41,203 bases of DNA from Poteriospumella lacustris (Eukaryota > Sar > Chrysophyceae > Chromulinales > Dinobryaceae). The DNA lies in NCBI GenBank assembly GCA_008000375.1, contig SMOI01000063.1, positions 1 to 41,203 on the forward strand, given 5' to 3'. Below, piece by piece: positions 19,882 through 28,992 of the stretch. Within the stretch, counting starts at the first letter, position 1; each line of letters begins with the position of its first letter. The notes below the pieces were generated by a model. The model searched no databases. It was not told the DNA's origin and saw nothing but the letters and a program-made list of their open reading frames with translations. The translations under genes and the position numbers were made by a program.

Positions 19882-20781
19882 TTACGGTTTGCGCGACGTA
19901 GCCAGAGGGGTTGGCAAAATTTCGCCTCGTGGTTCAGCGGCATAGTGACGTTGGAGATATTCTTTGCCGGATTTTCTGACACTTTTATTCACAACACCGC
20001 CAATTCCAAAGGCAGGGAAGATACGGGCCATTCTAGCAAGGGTTGTCTTGACGTATTCTTGCTTGACAAACGACACTCTGTCTGATGAAGACACTCCACT
20101 GCGGTTGTACAAATCAAGACCAAATAAATGAAGCGGGGTGCTCAAGATCTGCATGGACACTGGAGTGATAAGCTGTGCCGCAGTATCTGCAAATTGCTTT
20201 GTGGAACCCATGTTGTCCTGCATCCGTTGTGAGATAATTCCTGGAAGGGAGAAGGATGCTAAAATCGTCATACTATCACGGACACCAAACAGGGCCATCG
20301 ACGAGGTTGGCATTGGTCGAGGGTCACCTTTGCCGAACATGCGTGCAAATGCTCGATCCTTCAAAATGCTCAGAGTGATATTGGCGGCGGAGCTTCCCAC
20401 GAACTTGGGGTAAAAAGACGATTGGTTCGATCGTTCACAGATGGCTTCAATATTATTGGCGACGATATATGTTCCAGAGTAAACGCCCCAGATAAAAAGA
20501 AAGGATGGTTGCTTCAAGAAGTAAATGGGCTTGGTGAAGAAGGTTTTGACACCATTAATCAAGGCCGGGACAAGCGGCTCTAGACCGCTGGCATTCGAAA
20601 CAATCGCCTTGTCAACGATCGAAATGGCAGGGGCTACAGCGAGTCACAATCAGACACGAGCTTGCGAGAAAAGAAAGTTCTCAATCTTACCAACAGATAA
20701 CGCAGAGAGAATGGCAGCGGACGCCTCAACTGCCATGCGAATCGGCAAGGGAGAAATGTCTTCAGATCCTTGGGCGGTCAT
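19882..20781 (-). CDS. Integral membrane protein, unknown family, 280 aa, two exons
   Basis: Exon 1 20781-20691 (MTAQGSEDISPLPIRM...), intron 20690-20634 (GTAAGA...TAG, 57 nt), exon 2 20633-19882; the join gives SVAPAISIVDKAIV in frame. Several moderately hydrophobic segments with Gly and Pro kinks (for example SFLFIWGVYSGTYIVANNI and ITPVSMQILSTPLHLFGLDL). The block NITLSILKDRAFARMFG followed later by MARIFPAFGIGGVVNKSVR reminds me of mitochondrial-carrier-like proteins of fungi and protists, but I cannot name the family with confidence. The basic C-terminus is rich in Arg and Lys. It converges with the DGAT2 gene (249 bp between stops). Confidence 0.75.
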
Positions 20782-21008
20782 CGTGTTAGTTGAAGTGGAA
20801 ATAATGCAGACCTGAAAAAGGATCGATGATATTGAATCCTCAAAGACGGATCAGTTTACTCCGTCGAGCTTTCAGAAAGTGATTACTACGAGATGGAAGA
20901 CGCCTGGTGTTACTTCAGAGCACTAACCAATAACTCTACGAGGTGAGTAATGAAGTGAACTGAGATATAAAATATTGTTTCTATTGGCCTTTGCCGAATC
21001 GATCTCAT

Positions 21009-21080
21009 GGTCCTATAGTGTAGTGGTTATCACCTCGGACTTTGAATCCGATAACGGGGGTTCGAATCCCCCTAGGACCT
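21009..21080 (+). tRNA. tRNA-Gln (anticodon TTG)
   Basis: 72 nt. The acceptor stem GGTCCTA pairs with TAGGACC, with discriminator T. The anticodon stem-loop is TCGGA-CTTTGAA-TCCGA, placing TTG at 21042-21044. B box GGTTCGAATCC at 21059-21069. No intron. This is a typical eukaryotic nuclear tRNA without encoded CCA. Confidence 0.97.
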
Positions 21081-21084
21081 TGTC

Positions 21085-21090
21085 TTTTTT
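21085..21090 (+). terminator. RNA polymerase III terminator (T6)
   Basis: A run of six T, four bases after the tRNA-Gln end, with a second T6 run just downstream. Confidence 0.85.
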
Positions 21091-21320
21091 CATTTTTTAT
21101 TGCACGCATTATTGAAGTTGGAGAAACTCTTACAGCCACAGTCCCCTATCGCGACAACTTGGGTCTGAGATTTTACTTTCCTTCTGGTGTACTCGGTGAG
21201 TTGGAGAATGATGTAAATACTTGATATGCACATATTAAAGAGTGGTAACAGATGAAAATACAAAGAAACAGAAGCAATGCTGTTACAAAGAAGGCAGACG
21301 ACGCCGCCGTCCAAGGGAGG

Positions 21321-22160
21321 CTAGTTTGTGCTTGTTGTGGTACTTTCTACAACCGTTGATGTTGATGCTAATGCCGAAGGAATTGGTCGTTCAGGAAGAA
21401 TCGTACAGTTGGCAACTAATGTGGGTGCCTGTTTGCTGAGACTGCGCACACGATGGATGAGATTGTCGCGTTCAACCGAGTCCTCGAAAGTGTTGATGAT
21501 AAGTTGAAAAGAATTCTTGTTGGCCATACGCTCATATATTAAGCAGGCTAACTCAACTTTTTCAAAAGGTGCTTGATCACCGACCCTCATCAATAATTCC
21601 ATTCCTTGCTTTGCCAAAAATTGCCGTCCGCCAGATGTGAACTGATTGATTGTCTCCATCCAATTATCCTGCAGTTTATTTTCTGCATCAAAAATGTTTC
21701 CGAGCAAACTTTGAAATTCTTCCTTTGTTATAGCAGTGCTGTCCATGGTCGCCATCAGCTTCCGTACTATCGCCATGGTAGTGTCTGCAATTACTTTTCC
21801 TTGTGTTGTGCGAAGTTCTATCAAGACTCCGTTATCCCTCTCTTCTGGATTGGCTTTCGTTAAATCGAATATTTTGAATTGAAAACTTCGTGTTGATTGG
21901 CCCCAACATATAATATTTTGGAAGGGAAACTGAACCAAAGGTAAACCAGTTTCGGAACTAACGAAGTCAAGAGATTCGCTGGACAGTCTCAGGATGAAGG
22001 ATTCTGGCAGAGTAATTGTGCAACCTGGCCAACGACTCATATGAACAACAAACTCAGGTGAATTTTCTTGGGGGTTTGTCTTCCGCGCAGGGCTTGCTGG
22101 ACCTTTGTTGGGACTCTGAAATTTCTTTTCGTCATCTAAAACGCTTCCTCCAGCTCCCAT
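21321..22160 (-). CDS. Putative N-myristoylated protein of unknown function, 279 aa
   Basis: Not recognised. The frame opens further upstream, but I place the start at 22160 because it yields MGAGGSV, which fits the N-myristoylation consensus (Gly2, small residue at 6). Residues 15-45 are Pro/Lys/Asn-rich and probably flexible. Residues about 45-125 alternate hydrophobic and polar residues in short strands (SLDFVSSETGLPLVQFPFQN, then SFQFKIFD), suggestive of a PH- or PTB-like beta domain. Residues about 130-240 are helical. The C-terminus is a Ser/Thr-rich tail. Likely attached to a membrane through the N-terminus. Function unknown. Confidence 0.7.
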   Translation of the reverse strand: MGAGGSVLDDEKKFQSPNKGPASPARKTNPQENSPEFVVHMSRWPGCTITLPESFILRLSSESLDFVSSETGLPLVQFPFQNIICWGQSTRSFQFKIFDLTKANPEERDNGVLIELRTTQGKVIADTTMAIVRKLMATMDSTAITKEEFQSLLGNIFDAENKLQDNWMETINQFTSGGRQFLAKQGMELLMRVGDQAPFEKVELACLIYERMANKNSFQLIINTFEDSVERDNLIHRVRSLSKQAPTLVANCTILPERPIPSALASTSTVVESTTTSTN

Positions 22161-22495
22161 ATTTGCGATTTTTCCCGATAAATAATGGGACAATACTTGG
22201 ACGAGATAAGCTGACAGAACTGTGTCTCCACAAAGGAATTACCTGTAAATGGACAGAAAGGCCATCTCATCGAACAAAAAATAGCAACGGAAACTAATGC
22301 ACAGGACATAATGTGTATCCTTCGTATAGTATATAATGAACAAATAAGCCATCTTTGAAGTACAACATAATCTTGCCGACTTGATTGAGTCCCTAACTAG
22401 TATGTAGGGAAGATGATGGGGTCGACGTTAATTACTTATGCAGAAAACGCAAATGAAAAACTTATTTTCCTGCCCTAGATATCAACTTGTATTGA
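22161..22495. other. Intergenic, AT-rich
   Basis: Promoter of the myristoylated-protein gene and 3' region of the next minus-strand gene. TATA-like AT-rich stretches near 22325-22335. No gene seen. Confidence 0.35.
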
Positions 22496-23053
22496 TCAAG
22501 TTCCATACTTTTGTACAGAAGTGCTTGCTCTGCCAGCTCCAATTTTGATTTTAGGATTTTGTTCTGCATGTGTTTTGAAGTAGTAGATGAGTGTATTGAT
22601 TTGCCGAACAACTTTTGGTTGGCTTACCTCTGCCAGGATATGGGGCATTTTATCTTCAGATATCCTCGCCTTCAGTGAAATTTTGATTGCGTCGGAATAC
22701 AAAGCTTGAAGGTCTGAAAGCTGCTTCTCCATCAAAGTGATGACATTCTGCATTTCTGCCAATGACACTTTGTCAGTTCTGATGATTTTGCGAAGGTTTT
22801 CGTTTTCTTCTTCAAAGTGCTTTTTAGCCATTTCCTCTGCACTAAGTCGACACTTCACTTCACCGTGGGCTTCCAACAAGGCCAGGACTAATTCATTGTG
22901 CCTTTCAAATACGGTCAACGCGTTCGCTAAAGAACGATTCTCCATTGATGCCAGACTGACTTGGGCAATAGATGTGTCCAATGGGCAGCTGGTGTTGGGT
23001 CTTTTGAATCGTGTTCGTTCATGCGTGCAAGCGGGAAAGACACTGCGGAACAT
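22496..23053 (-). CDS. Small coiled-coil protein of unknown function, about 185 aa
   Basis: Start chosen at the first in-frame ATG (23053, MFRSVFPAC). A second candidate is MENRSLANAL at 22945, which would give about 149 aa. From the second start the protein is almost entirely helical, with heptad-like Leu/Ile spacing and many Glu/Lys (NALTVFERHNELVLALLEAH, EEENENLRKIIRTDKVSLAE). The last 20 residues are Gly/Lys/Ser-rich. Coiled-coil scaffold of unknown partner. Its 5' end faces the neighbouring plus-strand coiled-coil gene across a 170-bp shared promoter, so the two may be co-expressed. Confidence 0.6.
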   Translation of the reverse strand: MFRSVFPACTHERTRFKRPNTSCPLDTSIAQVSLASMENRSLANALTVFERHNELVLALLEAHGEVKCRLSAEEMAKKHFEEENENLRKIIRTDKVSLAEMQNVITLMEKQLSDLQALYSDAIKISLKARISEDKMPHILAEVSQPKVVRQINTLIYYFKTHAEQNPKIKIGAGRASTSVQKYGT

Positions 23054-23223
23054 TCCCCGAGGGACTATGGTGATCCCCTCTTTTTCAGACAGTGGTGCTG
23101 CATGAAAAAGGACCACTCACACTCCTTCCATTCTATTCACTCTTCGTAACAACGATGAGACTTCTGCATCGTGATTCACAATGAAAGACCCTCGTTTTGT
23201 GCGAACCCGAGAGACATCCAGAA

Positions 23224-23931
23224 ATGATTGCATCCGCTTTGACGAAAGGCGGATCTCGTCGGTCTGAAGCCCCAAGCAACAACGCATCGAAAATGCAGTT
23301 CTTCTCCTTTTCTCAGCCCTCTATGAATACCCAAAATGAAATGACCTCGGTTGAAAGCCTTCGATCAAGTACTCAAGAAATTGATGTTGCAGCACGTCAG
23401 CGCCATTTGGAGATTATGGATACTTTATTCGAACTGAAAAGGAAAATTGTGGACCATGATGGAAAATTGACATTGTTACAGAGCCTATTCGAAAAGCTAA
23501 AAGAAGACTTCAACTCGTCGCAAGACCGATCCGCCGTGCACGAAAAGTTAGACCAAATTTTACTTACACTGACCACTCAAAAACCAAGCCATGACGTGTA
23601 CAACCGCTTGCAAGAGGACATTCAAAGCATGACTCGACAGCAGCTTCAGATTATGAATCATCTAAGAAAATTATCAGCTCGCTTGTCTTCAAAGTCGGAT
23701 GAGGAGGGATACTATTCGTGGGAGCAAGAGAACAACGTAATGGTCGGAATTGGTGATGGTGACGATTTGTTTATCGAAACACTTCCCGCCGATCCACTCA
23801 AATGGTCAGAGAGGAAACACAACAAGACGAGCCACATGGCAACAATCATGGACATTACGGTCCAAAGACGATTGTATGATGCAGCAGATTTTGATGTCTC
23901 CTCTCATAAATCGCTCGACATTGGTCTATAA
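23224..23931 (+). CDS. Coiled-coil protein of unknown function, 235 aa
   Basis: Starts at 23224 (MIASALTKGG); a TGA at 23182 closes the frame upstream. Residues 1-55 are Ser/Asn-rich. Residues about 60-170 are long helices with coiled-coil character (FELKRKIVDHDGKLTLLQSL, DIQSMTRQQLQIMNHLRKLS). The last 60 residues are acidic and then basic. No targeting signal. It is transcribed divergently from the coiled-coil gene at 22496-23053 from a very short spacer, which suggests shared regulation. Confidence 0.65.
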   Translation: MIASALTKGGSRRSEAPSNNASKMQFFSFSQPSMNTQNEMTSVESLRSSTQEIDVAARQRHLEIMDTLFELKRKIVDHDGKLTLLQSLFEKLKEDFNSSQDRSAVHEKLDQILLTLTTQKPSHDVYNRLQEDIQSMTRQQLQIMNHLRKLSARLSSKSDEEGYYSWEQENNVMVGIGDGDDLFIETLPADPLKWSERKHNKTSHMATIMDITVQRRLYDAADFDVSSHKSLDIGL

Positions 23932-24035
23932 CCACTTGGCCTACAACGATGTACTGATCATATAGTAGCTGACACCAAGTAATAATCGCAATGTTAACCA
24001 ACCAATAATAAATTCCATATCAATACGTTGTGAAC

Positions 24036-24470
24036 TTACATGACTGCATCCTGGTTAACAACACACAGATATAGCTCACGGTTCTGCGTCGACATTCTCT
24101 CGCTCACCACTTTGAGCCTATAGCCACAGATTATTGAATGAGCACATAGGCAATAAAATCCCAACAAAGTATGATGGCCGTACCATGATAAATCAAGGTT
24201 TTCACTGTAAGGTATTGGGATTAACGTTCTTTGCGCACCATCTTTCTCGACTTCAAAGCAGTAACTTCGACAATCGTACGTGTCCCCGGGCACAATCTGA
24301 ACCACATCGTATTCCTACTGCAACGTGATATCCATGTATATCTTATAAGTAAGCAATACCATGTCTGGATATAAAGGAAATAAATCTTGAAACTTCAGCA
24401 ATGTCCACAATTCAGATCCATTGACTGCTCGAAAAGTTCCTTCCGCTGGAGAGTCAGCCGTCGCATTCAT
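24036..24470 (-). CDS. Small protein of unknown function, 129 aa, two exons (tentative)
   Basis: Exon 1 24470-24360 (MNATADSPAEGTF...), intron 24359-24315 (GTATTG...CAGTAG, only 45 nt), exon 2 24314-24036. The phase-0 join produces the smooth sequence LFPLYPDMEYDVVQIVPGD. Five cysteines lie in exon 2 (for example DTYDCRSYCFEVEK and FYCLCAHSIICGY) and the hydrophobic pattern suggests a small beta-rich domain. I do not recognise it. The alternative is two unrelated chance frames; the in-frame join and coherent composition argue for a gene. Upstream of 24470 the frame is open to about 24545 without another ATG. Confidence 0.45.
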
Positions 24471-24824
24471 GATGTTTGTGCTTTGTTGATGAGTTTGTGG
24501 TGAATGATCCACCACAGTGAACAATGTCAATTCATGTGTATGCAAGAAGCATAAATGCAGTTGCGGTCATGCTTGTCCACGATAGCACTTGCTTTCGCTC
24601 AATGAAAACTGGACCGACCAAACGTGGAACTGAAAATATAGAAATTGATGTACAAAACCATCAAGTAATAATGAACAAATATCCCTAGGTAGAGATATTT
24701 GTTGTGCGGAGGAGTGTTCGTCAGCAAAAAGACTACTCGTCTCCAATTCAACTCTCACTGCCTCTCTGCATGACTAGGCTTTCACATATTCATTGACATC
24801 ATAGTTATTCGTGGGCAAAGTGCT

Positions 24825-25430
24825 ATGAACAACTGCGCCTTATTAACCCAAAAGATACTGCTCATCATCATTCTCTGCCTTTCCACTGCATCCGCATTTT
24901 CCACCATGCTCTCGCCAATCACATGCACCCAGCGAGGTGCCATCTCACTTCTACAGAAGCAGTTCCGTGTGAGGAGCTTGGGAACACTGTCAATTGGCTG
25001 TAACACCCAGATGTATCACAGTAAACGAGACAACAACATGATCAGTGGGCGGGGTTTTGGTTCGTCGGCGGGTACGCAACCACCGACCAATAATCACCAA
25101 ACAGACGAACAACGGCGTCAGCAAAAGCTGCAGAACTTGTTGAGTGAGTACCAAAAATCGAAAGATCGCAAGATATTTGAAGATCAGCTGGACTTTCCCA
25201 CCGCATTTGTCATGAAAATCATCGGAACGAACGATGCGAGTTTTCTCAGCGACATGCTCTCGCTCGTGGCATCATCTGTTAACGTTGATCCATCTGCTGT
25301 TCCCCATTCAGAACGTACTTCTGGCCCATATCTATCCATTACAGTGAAGCCTACGTTTGCCGATGCGTCTCAACTCTATTCAGCCTATGACATAATCGGC
25401 AAGGACCGGCGCGTGAAGTTTATTCTCTGA
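24825..25430 (+). CDS. Plastid-targeted DUF493 (YbeD-like) protein, 201 aa
   Basis: Residues 1-24 form a signal peptide (hydrophobic core KILLIIILCLS) ending in ASA, with Phe25 at the predicted cleavage point. ASA|F is the signature of the bipartite plastid presequence in stramenopiles and other red-plastid algae. Residues 25-80 are rich in Ser, Arg and Lys and poor in acids, as in transit peptides. Residues about 119-201 are a DUF493 domain: DFPTAFVMKIIG near the start, a central region ending in SGPYLSITVKPTFADASQLY, and a C-terminal DRRVKFIL. In this ferredoxin-like ACT-type fold, bacterial members are called YbeD/UPF0250. Molecular role in plastids unknown to me. Single exon. Confidence 0.85.
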   Translation: MNNCALLTQKILLIIILCLSTASAFSTMLSPITCTQRGAISLLQKQFRVRSLGTLSIGCNTQMYHSKRDNNMISGRGFGSSAGTQPPTNNHQTDEQRRQQKLQNLLSEYQKSKDRKIFEDQLDFPTAFVMKIIGTNDASFLSDMLSLVASSVNVDPSAVPHSERTSGPYLSITVKPTFADASQLYSAYDIIGKDRRVKFIL

Positions 25431-26136
25431 GCACACCGCACTGCCGCATCCTTATGAAGGGCGAGGGCGGGATATCCGTTCTCTATCCGTCTTATCAGTT
25501 GTAAAAACGCCATCGAATCCCCTGTGAGAAAAGGTCGGATGAAACGCGGATGTTCGTTGGTTACGATGTCTCTTAGTATATACGTCATACAGCAGGATGC
25601 TACGACGGTAAACGGTGATAAATATATACGGAGGACTCCACCACAATGCCACTAACAGTACCGATACCAATAAATAAAATGGACGCGCCATCACCGCAAA
25701 AACATAAAATTCTACACCTGCGCACACACAGATCACCCCCCCCCCACCACATTGGCTACGCTACATACACCTGACACCTTTGTGGACTTGCTGTACAGGC
25801 ACTTCGATAAAAAGGTAGAAGTCAGCAGAGAGAGAGAAAGAGACAGAGAAACGAAGAAGAAACTGTGGAAGCAGAAAGAGCAGTAGAAGCGACAGAGAGA
25901 CTGAGAGCGCGTGAGAGTGAGAGTGAGAGTGAGGCGGGGAACGAGAGAGAAACGAAGACCACCGACGACCAGAGAGGTCCGGACAACGTTGATCACCCTC
26001 AATCAACACCTTTCTCGTTTAACTCTATGGCAAGAAAAGAATAAAAAAGGGGGGAAAACAGAACGGGGATTGCGGTGGTGATAGAGCGCGTGAGAGAGAC
26101 GGAGAGACGGACAGGCAGACGGACCACACCGCATCG
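25431..26136. other. Intergenic region with homopolymer and GA-rich tracts
   Basis: Includes a run of about ten C near 25736-25745 and a GA/GAGAGT-rich tract at about 25825-25960, then a second purine-rich stretch at 26030-26120. It separates the 3' ends of two convergent genes. No gene is supported. Confidence 0.4.
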
Positions 26137-28323
26137 TTAGAACACCGCCGCTTCATCTTTCACTGGTTCCGCTTTCGCCAACGCCGTTTCTGGTGCGGCA
26201 GAGTGGCCATCATCTTTCTGATCCAAGGCTTCTTCGGGGGCAACACGTGCTTTGGCGGCATCTTGCGCCGTACGTTGAATCGTCGTCATCAATTCCGCTT
26301 CGGCAAAACGATCTTCCGGCTTGAACATCTCTTCGTCGGCAATGAAACACATCAACATCGTCTCAATGCCCATGCCATAGATCTCTAAAAACATCGACGA
26401 GATCCAATACGACAAGATAAACGTAAACACCAACGGTGCGACAATGCCCGAGACATCCGACGTCACCCCCGAGTTATACGCCATCGCCAAGTAACATAAA
26501 AACGTCGTCGTCAACGGAACAAACACTTGCCCCAAGCCCAACAAAAACGTCGAGACCATGGACACCGCAGCCACCCGTAGTACATTCCGTAACAACAAGA
26601 AAAACGCCTTCCGAGCCGAGGAACAAAACGAGGTCCCATAGATCGCCGTGATGATGTACGCATTCTTGCTGATGAACTTCATGATCTTCTCGAGACACAC
26701 CATGCAGCACTGCACCATACACAACACGTATTCCATCACTTTGTTCTTGTTCTTCTTCGCTTTCTTTTGCAAATACGCCAACACGGCTCGAATCGTTTTA
26801 ATGATCGCGATGATCAACGACCCAAACGCCGCCGTCCCCAAGTGATGCCAAAACGTAGCACTGAACGCCCAATAGACATTCTTCGTCAACAACACCGATT
26901 TGTTGCGGGTGAAATACCACGCGGCAAAGGCCAAGGCCACCACCAATTGACCGACCGCAATGATAAACTCAGACGTCCAGAACCAACAAAACAACATGTA
27001 CAAGAAGGCGTAACGGGTATTGTTCGTATACTCCAATTGACGATATTCCGACGTATACTCGGCCCCGTTGTAGTCAAAGGTATACGTATACGTCTTGATT
27101 TCACCAGACGACGCCAAGAAAATCGTGTACGCCATCCAGGGCACCAGGAAGAACGCCAGGGCGTACGCTTGAATGATCGGCATCAACAGCAACGTTGGCA
27201 TCGCCGAGAGCGCCCGGGCCGCTTGTTTCACAATGCCAATCGCCAAATTGACTCGTTTGCGCAGGACGAGAATCAAACAGAGATAACAGAACGTCACGCC
27301 CATGCCTATGTAAGCAATGACCCGCATCGTCAAGATCTCGTATTTGTTGTGTTCGCCGTCCCCACTCCACGTCTGTGCCAAGCCCCACAACAACCACGAG
27401 CCAATCAACATGAAGACAAAGATGCCCACGATGATACCCCAGATAAAGAAGAAGAGAAAGCCCGGAATACGTAAGATCAGCAGGTACAAGAACGCGATGC
27501 CCACCGTCACCCCGATGCCAAAGCCGAAGATGTAGCCGCGTAGCGACCACAAATCACCTAAAAAGTCACTGAACCACGATGCAGACTTTTCAGCCGCCGT
27601 AGCATACGCGGTCACGGTCGCATTCACATTCTGTTGACTGGCCGCGGCCGCAAAATCCACAGCCGCTTGGGCAGCACTACCCGTGGGGATACAACGATTG
27701 ACGTACGGCTTCGAAGCGATGTAATACATGCATTTACGCATCATGACGTAGTAGTAGCCCAGGGCGACACTGTTATCTGCCGAATTTTGGACGTCGTATT
27801 GGCAAATGAACTTGTTAAACGTCGTCTCGGTGGGGCACGACGAGACACACACCGCTGTGTGCAACAGACACGGTACATCGTTAAGCCAACTGTAAAGGGT
27901 GAAAAGGGAGACGATTAGTCAAGACGATGCTTACCAGTTCGATCCAGTAGATAGTAACCGTATTTCTTGCTGCCATATCCGGAGGTGAAGCCACACAAGT
28001 TGCCCTCGTAATCCATCGCGTTGGTCAACCGCACGGGGTTACCCGAGCGTAGTCGGGGATCTTGGATGGCACCAATGGCAATGAGACCAATAAAGGTCAT
28101 GCCTATCCAAGCTGCAATCAGTAAGAGAAAACAAGGGAAGTCCGTGCATCTACGAAACAACAACGAAACAGTCGAGGTCAGTCAAACCGCGTGCAGAACG
28201 ACGACGAAGACGACGAGCGTCAACAACAACGAACCCTCTTTTCATTTCCTTGATATCACTCCATCCTTGATGTTCCAACTTCGTGTTGTCAGGATGGTCA
28301 GCTGAGTCATCATTGGCTCCCAT
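26137..28323 (-). CDS. Choline-transporter-like protein (CTL/SLC44 family), three exons, about 673 aa
   Basis: Multi-pass membrane protein of the choline-transporter-like family, linked to choline or ethanolamine transport. Exon 1 28323-28235 (MGANDDSADH...), intron 28234-28150 (85 nt, donor GTTCGT), exon 2 28149-27935, then an intron starting 27934. Family features: KRGCTDFPCF before the first membrane helix, NLCGF, then AVCVSSCP, FFLVPWMAYTIF, and near the end KNAYIITAIYGTSFCSSARK and ADEEMF. About ten hydrophobic segments. Acidic, Ala-rich cytosolic tail. The second splice is problematic. The best-looking acceptor (TTTACAG at 27890) shifts the frame by one base; the next AG (27855) restores it and gives LLDRTAVCVSSCP, but omits 11 codons that look like real protein (WLNDVPCLLHT). 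I report the in-frame model. Confidence 0.88.
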
Positions 28324-28992
28324 TCTTCAATGTTCCGTCGACGTACGTCCAAAAGGGGATGGTGCTAAGTTTGACAGTTACTGATGGATCTTCGTCCAAT
28401 GATCACCGTTCTCCAGGGATCCTGTTCAATGCAAGTAGTCTCAAAGACACGGTAGAATACACAATATGACAACAGTCTCTCCCGAATCCCGAATCAAAGA
28501 ATAGTAACGTTAAACCGTCGTATCAATATTTCAACTTCCACCACTGGACACCCACCGTCATCTTTCCCGCAGCAGCACCCCCGCAGCTGGTGCCGCGATG
28601 CGAAACGGTTGGCTGTTCACACGGCACACCCACTTCACCCACGCCCACATGGCACACCCACACTCACATCCAACAACATCGCACTCACTGGCTGACGCTC
28701 ATCATCACCAACAGCATCAGTGAGCCAGCAGTGCGGCCACTACTGTAACACCAGTGTCACTGGTGAGCACTGTTTGCTGTGGAGGATGGCAGACAACTCC
28801 CTGACAATACATACGGATGATACAGCTTGTGCAGTAGACGTAGTAGATGTGGTAGATGTTGTAGTAGTTGTAGTATGTTCAATGACAAGGTGGGTTTTAC
28901 ACGAAATAGTACAGAGCAGAAATCCCGCCAACGTAAACAATCTTCGTCTATACGAGGGGGGATGCGTGTAAGGTACAGTAAGCGGGATTCAA
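28324..28992. other. Intergenic region with palindrome and TAG/TTG simple repeats
   Basis: Carries the CTL promoter and the 3' UTR of the Sec8 gene. Features are an A/C-rich CCCAC-type stretch near 28615-28680, a 17-bp palindrome at 28749-28765 and a GTAGTAGATGTGGTAG-like repeat at about 28835-28875. No gene recognised. Confidence 0.45.
28749..28765. repeat. 17-bp perfect palindrome
   Basis: CACCAGTG-T-CACTGGTG, arms of 8 bp with one central base. It resembles a binding site for a dimeric transcription factor, but no factor can be named. Confidence 0.6.
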
